Source of the DNA: a virus
Virus record (IMG/VR): IMGVR_UViG_3300049893_002249
Coordinates: 1-20,037 of that record
DNA: 20,037 nucleotides
Strand: one strand, 5' to 3'
Part shown: positions 1 to 4,854 of the stretch, piece after piece
Position numbering within the stretch: the first letter of the stretch is position 1
How the letters are laid out: every line of letters begins with the position of its first letter
The notes under the pieces: model-generated
What the model was told of the DNA's origin: nothing
Databases searched by the model: none
Seen by the model: the letters and a program-made list of their open reading frames with translations, nothing else
Program-made: the position numbers and the translations under genes

Positions 1-127
1 GCTTGGGCAACGCCCGCTTGAATTCGGCAATCTGCGCCGGCGAGTTGAGCCGCTCGCGGATCGTCATCGGCCGCCGCTCGGTCGCCGCCGCAGCCGGCGT
101 CGCTGGTGTAGCTGTGTCGGTAGTCAT
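1..127 (-). CDS. RecT-like ssDNA annealing protein, N-terminal fragment
   Basis: The gene runs off the left edge, so only about 42 N-terminal residues are visible: a Thr/Ala/Pro-rich leader followed by MTIRERLNSPAQIAEFKRAL. A charged helix of the form IRERL...F..ALPK is typical of the N terminus of phage RecT/Bet-type recombinases, which anneal single strands during recombination. The ATG at 125-127 has the Shine-Dalgarno AAGGAG about 6 nt upstream. It sits 9 nt after the stop of a RecE-like exonuclease on the same strand, and RecE-RecT is a standard phage recombination pair; that context carries much of the call. The core domain is outside the window, so another ssDNA-binding or recombination protein remains possible. 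Confidence 0.55.
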   Translation of the reverse strand, partial: MTTDTATPATPAAAATERRPMTIRERLNSPAQIAEFKRALPK

Positions 128-136
128 GGTCGCTCC

Positions 137-903
137 TTAATTGTTGCCGGCCCATGCCGGCTTGGAGAGGGTTAACAGCCGGCCGTAATCGTGTCGTTGC
201 CACTTGCCGGTCCGCTGGCACTCGGCAAACTCCCGCAGCAGGCGGTCGTTCTCGGCGAACCCCGCCCCGATAAACGGCTGGTCGAGTACGAAGGTCATCA
301 CGCCAAAGGGCGGTATGACCTGGGCCACGATAAAGGCAAAGCCGATTTCAATCAGGCCGTTCGCCCGGGCCCCGTCGAGATAGAACGCCGCCTGCCGGTG
401 GTAGCCGAAGTCGTAGGCTTTGCGTCCAAAGGCGTCCAGGTCGGCCAGGCTGGTCGTCTTCAGGTCGGCGATGAAAGCCGGGGTCAATCGGTCGGCCCGA
501 CCGCGGCAAGGCGTGCCCGTCTCGTCGTGCGTCCAGTGCAGCACGTGCTCGCTCCTGCCGCCGCCGTCGAACTCCAACAGCCGCCGCGCGGTCGGGTGCC
601 GGTAACAAGCTTCCCGCACCTCGGCGACGATTGCCGCGTCGCGTGGCCGCAACAGCACGCGGTCGGCGTGCTGGGCGCGGAACGCCTCCCACGCCTTGCC
701 GCGGCGTTGACCGTTGGCCGTCAGAACGCTCTCCGGAATCATCACCACGTTGCCGTCTCCACCGCACAGTACCGCGTCGTGAATCACCGTGCCCAGCATC
801 ATCGCCTCGCTCGCTTCAGGTTCCGGCCAGCGACCCTCCAAATACCGGCCGGCGTACAGTTCCGGCGACTCGCCGGCTGGTCGAGGATCGCTGCCGTGCT
901 CAC
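137..903 (-). CDS. RecE-like PD-(D/E)XK exonuclease (DUF3799-like), 5' end unclear
   Basis: This is probably the exonuclease partner of RecT, resecting double-stranded ends. Visible motifs are ESPELYAGRYLEGRWPEPE near the start, the LGTVIHDAVL helix with its conserved His, the CRGRADRL...FIADLKTT segment that supplies the metal-binding D...D-x-K residues, and YHRQAAFYLDG, which is typical of the RecE/DUF3799 group. The stop is TAA at 137-139. The 5' end is odd. A GTG at 901-903 overlaps the upstream gene's TGA in a GTGA coupling, but it lies in a different frame from the catalytic body and stops after about 34 codons. In the body's own frame the first good start is the ATG pair at 797-802, which would cut off the conserved SPELYAGRYLEG segment. 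The true start may therefore be rare or upstream, or a 1-nt frameshift lies between about 850 and 895. The span given is the coupled start to the stop. Confidence 0.75.
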
Positions 904-1178
904 AGGTTCGCCTCCGCTGCGCGCTCGTGGTCCTCGTCGCCGCGGCGGTTGTCCCGCTCAAAGACTTCGTACCTCCGCAAGGCCTCATGCCACTCCGTCA
1001 ACCCGGCGGCCCAGATCGACCGCGGATCGTCGTTCCGCTCACGGCACCAGTCGCAGAATCCATCCGCGGCGTCGAACGAGTCGAACAGCGTGCCGAACGC
1101 CGTCTCCGTCACGCTATCGACCAAGCATGCGTGCTGATCGCCCCCATTCGTCCAGCCGTCAAGAATCCAGACTGCCAT
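900..1178 (-). CDS. Unknown small acidic phage early protein
   Basis: This 92-residue protein begins MAVWILDGWTNGG and ends with a charged tail rich in Glu, Asp and Arg. It is Trp- and Asp-rich, has a DSFDAADGFCDWC segment with a CxxC-like pair, and shows no membrane segment or recognised domain. The ATG at 1176-1178 is supported by AAGGAG with a 7-nt spacer, so longer readings that start further upstream in this frame are unlikely. Its TGA overlaps a GTG that would couple to the RecE-like exonuclease, and it lies in the recombination operon, so a nucleic-acid-related accessory role is a guess only. Confidence 0.6.
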   Translation of the reverse strand: MAVWILDGWTNGGDQHACLVDSVTETAFGTLFDSFDAADGFCDWCRERNDDPRSIWAAGLTEWHEALRRYEVFERDNRRGDEDHERAAEANL

Positions 1179-1189
1179 TGTTTCGCTCC

Positions 1190-1378
1190 TTAGTTCGAGT
1201 TCAACGCCTCTTGCGCGGCTTGCAGTTTCCGCGCGAACGTATCCACCTCGCTCGGCCGCACGCCGAGCACCAGCAGCAGCCAGAGCCACTCGCGGTGACT
1301 CTGGACGGCACGGTCCAGGTCGCGGCGAGTGGCCGGCGTGGGGTCGATCCCGTAGCGGAGTCGGTTGCGCGGTTTCAT
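1190..1378 (-). CDS. Unknown 62-aa phage protein
   Basis: This short basic protein begins MKPRNRLRYGIDPTPATRR, followed by a helix HREWLWLLLVLGVRPSEVD and a further helix FARKLQAAQEAL. The hydrophobic WLWLLLVLGV run is short and looks like a buried helix rather than a clear membrane span. The ATG overlaps the upstream gene's TGA as ATGA, which supports translation by coupling. I do not recognise a family. It belongs to the run of small early genes ahead of the recombinase genes. Confidence 0.55.
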   Translation of the reverse strand: MKPRNRLRYGIDPTPATRRDLDRAVQSHREWLWLLLVLGVRPSEVDTFARKLQAAQEALNSN

Positions 1379-1785
1379 GTGACGCCTCGCTTTTCCAGGT
1401 CATCGGCCTCTTGGAATCTGCCGGCAGTCTCGCTCCCGAAGCCGCCGTCGTACTTGCGGTCGGAGACCGGCTCGACCTGCCGCGACTTCGGCCAGAGGCT
1501 CGGGTGCAGCGGCCTGGTCGCCCGCCCCTCGTCGATGGCGACCTCGAGCAGGTAGCAGTCGAGGCAGAGCAGTCGGCCCTCGACCACGTACCGCTCCGGC
1601 TTGAGCCGGTTGAGCGTGGCGAGTGCCTTCCGCTGCTCCCAGGTGAACTTGGCGCTGGTCGGCGCTTGGCGAATCCGCTGGGCCAAGGCTGCGTGGTCCG
1701 GCCGCTCGCCGCAGCCGCAGATTTCGCAAGCGTCCCAGGAAAGACGCATCGGGCAGTCGCGGAGTGAAGATCGTCGCTCGGTCAT
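1375..1785 (-). CDS. Small Cys-rich (zinc-finger-like) early protein
   Basis: This 136-residue protein begins MTERRSSLRDCPMRLSWDA. It carries a CEICGCG cluster at about residues 20-26 and a second pair LLCLDCYLLE about 50 residues later, an arrangement that could hold one Zn ion. A basic helical segment (TWEQRKALATLNRLKPERY) lies between them. The start was set at 1785 because AAGGAGG sits 6 nt upstream; the longer reading from 1818 lacks such a site. The stop overlaps the next gene's ATG. The function is unknown; a DNA- or protein-binding zinc protein of the early operon is the cautious reading. Confidence 0.65.
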   Translation of the reverse strand: MTERRSSLRDCPMRLSWDACEICGCGERPDHAALAQRIRQAPTSAKFTWEQRKALATLNRLKPERYVVEGRLLCLDCYLLEVAIDEGRATRPLHPSLWPKSRQVEPVSDRKYDGGFGSETAGRFQEADDLEKRGVT

Positions 1786-1814
1786 CCCGGACCTCCTTGT
1801 GAATCGGCAGTTTG

Positions 1815-2078
1815 TCACCCACCGTCGCCGTCGCCGTCGCCGGAGCCGGAGCCGGAGCCATCCCCGTAGCCGGAACCATCCCCGGAGCCGTAGCCGGAGC
1901 CGGAGCCGGAGCCGGAGCCGTAGCCGTAGCCGTAGCCGTCCCCGGAGCCGTAGCCGGAGCCGGAGCCGGAGCCGGAGCCGTAGCCGTAGCCGTAGCCGTC
2001 CCCGGAGCCGTAGCCGGAGCCGTAGCCGGAGCCATCCCCGTAGCCGTAGCCGTAACCAACAAGCATGGTCACGCCCAT
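1815..2078 (-). CDS. Glycine-rich (YG/SG/DG)n repeat protein
   Basis: After MGVTMLVG the 87-residue product is almost entirely dipeptides of Gly with Tyr, Ser or Asp. The DNA is an array of hexanucleotides GGCTAC, GGCTCC and GGGGAC. A 20-residue higher-order unit (GDG, three YG, four SG, YGS) occurs twice in exact succession. The ATG at 2076-2078 has GGGAGG 7 nt upstream, and the next gene starts 30 nt after the stop, so it is placed like a real gene of the early operon. Low-complexity Gly/Tyr/Ser proteins are often disordered or phase-separating, but no function can be assigned. It might instead be a non-conserved expansion within a small ORF. A reading on the other strand is equally open but has no comparable gene context. 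Confidence 0.55.
   Translation of the reverse strand: MGVTMLVGYGYGYGDGSGYGSGYGSGDGYGYGYGSGSGSGSGYGSGDGYGYGYGSGSGSGSGYGSGDGSGYGDGSGSGSGDGDGDGG
1818..2062. repeat. Hexanucleotide minisatellite with 60-bp higher-order period
   Basis: On the plus strand the units are GGAGCC, GTAGCC and GTCCCC/ATCCCC in irregular order. From about 1879 to 2019 the sequence repeats with an exact 60-bp period, so corresponding blocks at 1921-1960 and 1981-2020 match. The array keeps all three frames of each strand open, which produces several spurious long ORFs here. It likely expands and contracts by slippage or recombination, so its length may vary between isolates and assemblies. Confidence 0.9.
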
Positions 2079-2371
2079 GGCGCAGCCTCCCACCGCTCGA
2101 CGGCCTCCGGCGTGCATTCGATCACGGACGTCACTTTTCGCAGCGTGATATCCGCCGCCGGCCCCACGCGCGAACCAGCGAGGGGCCCGTGAGTCGCGAG
2201 GCCGAGGAATCCGCGCACGGTAGTCGGCCAGTACACGCAGTTTCTCGCGCGACGCAGCTTGATGGTGTCCCCGTCGGTGTCGGCCGAATAGCCGAAAAAC
2301 ACGCCGCGGTACTCAGTCGTCACTAGCACCGGCCGCCCGGCCGGCTCGCTTTTGGATCGTTTCATTGCCAC
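2069..2371 (-). CDS. DUF6948-like phage protein
   Basis: This 100-residue protein has the pattern PVLVTTEYRGVFFGYSADTDG, then RRARNCVYW, then TTVRGFLGLATHGPL, and ends with an ITLRKVTSVIECTPEAVERW segment. I recognise this as a small uncharacterised phage family that I associate with the name DUF6948; I could not search for it. A GTG start at 2371 is preferred because AGGAGG lies 5 nt upstream; the in-frame ATG at 2365 would give an 11-nt spacer. It is the first gene after the putative repressor-controlled promoter at 2407-2435, so it probably leads the early recombination operon. Its biochemical role is unknown. Confidence 0.7.
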   Translation of the reverse strand: MAMKRSKSEPAGRPVLVTTEYRGVFFGYSADTDGDTIKLRRARNCVYWPTTVRGFLGLATHGPLAGSRVGPAADITLRKVTSVIECTPEAVERWEAAPWA

Positions 2372-2398
2372 AATCGCCTCCTGAATTGAGTTCGTAAT

Positions 2399-2436
2399 GT
2401 TGACCCAAGATAATCGGACGTTTCCGATAGGTCAAC
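2399..2436 (-). promoter_or_regulatory. Early promoter with nested operator palindromes
   Basis: Read on the minus strand this holds TTGACC (2430-2435), 17 nt, then TATCTT (2407-2412). Inside the spacer lies a perfect inverted repeat TCGGA-4nt-TCCGA (2414-2427). A second perfect pair, GTTGACC at 2399-2405 and GGTCAAC at 2430-2436, brackets the whole promoter. Palindromes over the -35/-10 region just after an XRE gene are the expected form of a repressor operator. The predicted transcript would start near 2400, about 29 nt before the DUF6948-like gene. Assignment of the XRE protein to this site is inference. Confidence 0.6.
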
Positions 2437-2455
2437 CCCGGTTCCGGAAAAGTTT

Positions 2456-2671
2456 TCAGGCCAAGAGCCGGGCGGGCCTGACCCCCAGCACGGCCGCGAC
2501 CCGCTCGACCGTCGCTAGGCTCGGGGCGTGGTGGCCGTTCTCCAGCTCGGAGATTTCCGGCTGATGGCATCCCAGCCGCTCGGCAAGCTGGGCCTGGGTC
2601 CAGCCGCAGGCCAACCGCCGCTCGCGGACGCGGGCGCCGAAGGTCGCGTGAAGTGGTGGGGCAGTGCTCAT
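2456..2671 (-). CDS. XRE-family HTH transcriptional regulator (putative repressor)
   Basis: This 71-residue protein is essentially one Cro/CI-type helix-turn-helix: RVRERRLACGWTQAQLAERL, then GCHQPEISELENGHHAPSL, then TVERVAAVLGVRPARLL. It has no C-terminal dimerisation or autoproteolysis domain, so it is Cro-like in size. A strong sigma70-type promoter lies directly upstream with almost no room for a leader, and no good Shine-Dalgarno is visible, which suggests leaderless translation. Downstream lies a promoter with two palindromes that it may bind to control the recombination operon. Whether it acts as a lysogeny repressor or a Cro-like early regulator cannot be decided here. Confidence 0.85.
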   Translation of the reverse strand: MSTAPPLHATFGARVRERRLACGWTQAQLAERLGCHQPEISELENGHHAPSLATVERVAAVLGVRPARLLA

Positions 2672-2679
2672 AGTTGCCG

Positions 2680-2708
2680 ATCATATACTGCGGTTCCTAT
2701 CGTGTCAA
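2680..2708 (-). promoter_or_regulatory. Consensus sigma70-type promoter of xre, near-leaderless
   Basis: On the minus strand TTGACA (2703-2708) is followed by exactly 17 nt and TATGAT (2680-2685). A transcript starting 6-7 nt after the -10 box would begin at about 2673-2674, two or three bases before the ATG at 2671. The near-perfect consensus boxes stand out in GC-rich DNA. Confidence 0.7.
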
Positions 2709-2711
2709 TCG

Positions 2712-2769
2712 AAAACAGCCCGCCGCCCCTTTGCACTTGCCGGGTGACGAGTCCGGCGGGGCGGCGGGC
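2712..2769 (-). terminator. Rho-independent terminator-like hairpin
   Basis: GCCCGCCGCCCC (2718-2729) and GGGGCGGCGGGC (2758-2769) form a perfect 12-bp inverted repeat. Inside the 28-nt loop GCCGG (2739-2743) and CCGGC (2753-2757) can form a second stem. Read on the minus strand the hairpin is followed by TG and then TTTT (2712-2715). It sits between the stop of the 121-residue gene and the xre promoter, so it would insulate the repressor unit from upstream transcription. The T-run is short. Confidence 0.6.
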
Positions 2770-2780
2770 AGGAGTCGGGG

Positions 2781-3146
2781 TCAGACAATGAGGGTGGTCT
2801 GCTGGTCGATCCACCATTGCGGAGCACCGCTGGCGATGCCACTCTCCCGGCATTCCGAATGGTAATGGAGGGCGGCCTCTTGGCCCTGCCCGATCAGCAG
2901 GGCCAAGAAGAATGCGCACCGACCGTAGGCCTCGCCCCACCTGCCGTGGGTTGCGTCGAGGTGCGGGCCCCAGAGCATGTCGGGGTCATCGAACGCCAGC
3001 ACTGCGGTGTGCCGCTCGATCTTTGTGCGGCCACCGAACTTGGTCCGGGCCGTGATGTACAGGTGGTGGCCGCGGAACTCGGCGAACTCGATCGGCCGGT
3101 ACTCGCGATGCAGGGCCTCGATCAATCGTAGCTGCAAATCGGTCAT
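2781..3146 (-). CDS. Unknown 121-aa phage protein
   Basis: This soluble protein begins MTDLQLRLIEALHREYRPIE and contains an FRGHHLYITARTKFGGR strand pair, an AVLAFDDPDMLWGPHLDATH segment and a C-terminal GAPQWWIDQQTTLIV. It is rich in His and Trp, with no signal peptide or membrane helix. The ATG has GGGGGAG 6 nt upstream. It is set apart as its own transcription unit: a candidate promoter lies about 70 nt upstream and a strong hairpin terminator directly follows. I do not recognise the family. Confidence 0.65.
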   Translation of the reverse strand: MTDLQLRLIEALHREYRPIEFAEFRGHHLYITARTKFGGRTKIERHTAVLAFDDPDMLWGPHLDATHGRWGEAYGRCAFFLALLIGQGQEAALHYHSECRESGIASGAPQWWIDQQTTLIV

Positions 3147-3212
3147 CGTGTTCTCCCCCGGCGGTCAGCCGGTGTTAGGGTTCTGCGGGCCGTTTCTCTC
3201 GCCCGCTACCAT

Positions 3213-3247
3213 AGTATACGCTGGTCGGCGGTATTTCTGACCAGAAA
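3213..3247 (-). promoter_or_regulatory. Candidate promoter with TTTCTG/CAGAAA palindrome
   Basis: On the minus strand a good -10 box TATACT lies at 3213-3218. The -35 region, 17 nt upstream (3236-3241), is poor (GTCAGA) but falls inside a perfect inverted repeat TTTCTG-2nt-CAGAAA (3234-3247). A weak -35 under a palindrome is compatible with a regulated promoter for the 121-residue gene. Apart from this element I see nothing in the 131-nt gap between the two genes. Confidence 0.4.
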
Positions 3248-3277
3248 TCCGGGAAGATTTCCAAAATAGTTGCAAGC

Positions 3278-3499
3278 CTATGCCCCGCTTGGCTTTCGGG
3301 CGTCGATTTTTTTGCCGCTGCCCGGCGGTCGGCCCCTGGGGCGGCGGCACTTTGCTACCTTGGCGATGTCCGCTTCCGCCAGAATGCGTAGGCGGCTGCC
3401 GGCCATCAGCCCGATCCCGTGCTCCTGGCAAATCTCCCGCACGCGGCGAGTACTCAGGCCGAGTTGGCGAGCGACGGCGGTGACGGTGTAGAGGGTCAT
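3278..3499 (-). CDS. Small HTH protein with AT-hook-like tail
   Basis: This 73-residue protein starts MTLYTVTAVARQLGLSTRRV and continues REICQEHGIGLMAGSRLRIL, the pattern of MerR/excisionase-type winged helix DNA-binding domains (helix, turn, recognition helix, then a wing that reads an arginine-rich strand). The C terminus RRPRGRPPGSGKK contains the GRP core of an AT-hook, a minor-groove binder. The ATG was chosen because the domain starts at it; longer upstream reading adds only low-complexity sequence. It follows the coiled-coil gene by 20 nt. An excisionase or early regulator role is plausible but unproven. Confidence 0.7.
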   Translation of the reverse strand: MTLYTVTAVARQLGLSTRRVREICQEHGIGLMAGSRLRILAEADIAKVAKCRRPRGRPPGSGKKIDARKPSGA

Positions 3500-3519
3500 G
3501 GCAGGCCGGAGGCGTGGAC

Positions 3520-3789
3520 TTAATCGGCAGCAGTCAGCCACTTGAGCAGATTGACGGTCTCTTCGACGTGCCGCACCCGACCGCAAGCCAGGTCGATATC
3601 CAGGCCCGCACTCCCGACTTCGCCAAGCGAGTTGATCGCATACGACTCGCCGGCTAGTGCCTTGTCGCACTCGCCCATCAGCCGCGCCATCCGGTCGTGA
3701 AGATATTCGGCGCGCTTGCGAAGGCTCTTCAGCGCCTGCTCGCGGTGGCGGGCGACGTTCACAGCCGCGGATTCCAGCCTGGTCATCAT
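3520..3789 (-). CDS. Unknown 89-aa helical protein, first gene of the early block
   Basis: The product starts with two Met and is mostly helical: ESAAVNVARHREQALKSLRK and RAEYLHDRMARLMGECDKAL look like a coiled-coil hairpin, and RVRHVEETVNLLKWL closes the protein. No family is recognised. The first ATG (3787-3789) and the second (3784-3786) both fall at the predicted transcription start of the promoter at 3793-3821, so translation may be leaderless. It is divergent from the neu operon, with overlapping promoter elements, and so may be expressed in concert or in competition with it. Confidence 0.6.
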   Translation of the reverse strand: MMTRLESAAVNVARHREQALKSLRKRAEYLHDRMARLMGECDKALAGESYAINSLGEVGSAGLDIDLACGRVRHVEETVNLLKWLTAAD

Positions 3790-3792
3790 CGT

Positions 3793-3821
3793 ATTCTCGT
3801 CCGCGTCGGCGGGATTGTCAA
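3793..3821 (-). promoter_or_regulatory. Promoter of the divergent early gene, near-leaderless
   Basis: On the minus strand a perfect TTGACA (3816-3821) is followed by 17 nt and GAGAAT (3793-3798), a 4-of-6 match to the -10 consensus. The expected start at about 3786-3787 coincides with the ATG pair. Its -35 box shares bases with the -35 of the plus-strand neu promoter. Confidence 0.5.
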
Positions 3822-3843
3822 TTCGTGGTCGGCGGAATAGACT
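3815..3843 (+). promoter_or_regulatory. Promoter of the nonulosonate operon
   Basis: TTGTCA (3815-3820), a 17-nt spacer and TAGACT (3838-3843) predict a start near 3850, just before AAAGGA (3851-3856) and the neuB ATG at 3865. It overlaps the -35 box of the minus-strand promoter, so polymerase can bind only one way at a time. An independent promoter is a hallmark of phage moron cassettes. Confidence 0.55.
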
Positions 3844-3864
3844 ACGGGCGAAAGGACCGTGGCC

Positions 3865-4854
3865 ATGACCAGGATCGTCGCCGAAGTCGCGCTGGCCCAC
3901 GACGGCAGCCTAGGGGCGGCCCACGCCTATATCGACGCCGTGGCCGCCGCCGGCGCCGATGCGGTGAAGTTCCAGTGCCACCTCGCGGCCGAGGAATCGA
4001 CCGCCCGCGAGCAGTTCCGCACGCCGGCCGCTTGGAGGCAGGACGCCAGCCGCTACGACTACTGGCGGCGAACCGAGTTTACCGCGGAACAGTGGGCCGG
4101 CTTGGCGGAACATGCCCAAGAGCGCGGCCTGCTCTTCCTCTGCACGCCGTTCTCGTGCGCGGCGGTTGACCTGCTCAACCCGCTGGTACGGGCCTGGAAG
4201 ATCGGCTCTGCGGAGATCGACTTCACGGTGATGCTGGGCCACGTCGCCTCCACCGGCAAGCCGGTATTCCTTTCCTGCGGATTGGCCAGCTACCCGGCGA
4301 TCGACACCGCACTGGCCTGGCTGCGTGGCTGCGATGTGACGCTCATGCATTGCGTGAGCGAATATCCCACGCCGCCCGAGCACGTCGCCCTCAACCTCAT
4401 GGCCGAGCTTCGCGAACGCTACAGCCGCCCGGTCGGCCTATCCGACCACTCGGGCACGATCTGGCCGAGCCTATTGGCCGCCTACCAAGGCGCCACGATC
4501 GTCGAGGTCCACGTGACCTTCTCGCGCGAGTGCTATGGGCCGGACGTGCCCGCGTCGTTGACGATCGGCGAGCTGCGGCAGCTTGTCGCGGGGATTCGTT
4601 TCGTCGACCAGATGCGGCCCGTCGCCCGCGAGACGCTGCTGGCCGCCGCCGCCGAGACCCGCGAGCGGTTCGGCCGGTCGCTGGTCGCTTATCGCTCGCT
4701 TCCCGCGGGGCACGTGCTCGGCTGCGTCGACCTGCATTGCAAAAAACCACGCGGCGGATTGCCGCCGATGCGGCTGCAGACGCTGGTCGGTCGCCGCCTG
4801 CAGCGTGCCCTGGCGGCGGACGAGCCCATCACGGAGGCCGACCTTGAGCCGTAA
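3865..4854 (+). CDS. neuB: Nonulosonate (sialic acid) synthase, NeuB family
   Basis: The protein condenses phosphoenolpyruvate with an N-acetyl hexosamine (ManNAc for sialic acid) in the cytoplasm. The 329-residue length is usual. An (alpha/beta)8 barrel covers about residues 1-265, with ADAVKFQCHL (31-40), AWKIGSAEIDF (110-120), GKPVFLSCGLAS (131-142) and MHCVSEYPTPPE (161-172). It also has GLSDHS (191-196) and EVHVTF (214-219), whose H195 and H216 match the two metal-binding His of NeuB. A C-terminal SAF/antifreeze-like domain (about 270-329) fits bacterial NeuB. The ATG at 3865 has AAAGGA 8 nt upstream; the GTG at 3859 is too close to that site. The family name is firm, but the acceptor could be ManNAc or a dideoxy analogue. 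The LegB/C/H-type genes needed for legionaminate are not nearby, so Neu5Ac or Kdn-like products are favoured. Confidence 0.9.
   Translation: MTRIVAEVALAHDGSLGAAHAYIDAVAAAGADAVKFQCHLAAEESTAREQFRTPAAWRQDASRYDYWRRTEFTAEQWAGLAEHAQERGLLFLCTPFSCAAVDLLNPLVRAWKIGSAEIDFTVMLGHVASTGKPVFLSCGLASYPAIDTALAWLRGCDVTLMHCVSEYPTPPEHVALNLMAELRERYSRPVGLSDHSGTIWPSLLAAYQGATIVEVHVTFSRECYGPDVPASLTIGELRQLVAGIRFVDQMRPVARETLLAAAAETRERFGRSLVAYRSLPAGHVLGCVDLHCKKPRGGLPPMRLQTLVGRRLQRALAADEPITEADLEP

Noticed and set aside
191-1555. A 454-residue plus-strand open frame across the early genes
   Set aside because: Arg/Pro/Ala-rich low-quality translation with no domain; it is the complement of well-supported minus-strand genes with ribosome sites and overlaps.
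1818-2062. CRISPR array or origin iterons
   Set aside because: Units are 6 bp with no unique spacers and no conserved 25-40-bp repeat; a coding minisatellite explains it better.
4583-4843. An 87-residue N-terminal extension of NeuC
   Set aside because: The segment is a shadow of neuB; the TTG at 4844 has GGAGG 6 nt upstream and gives a family-like N terminus.
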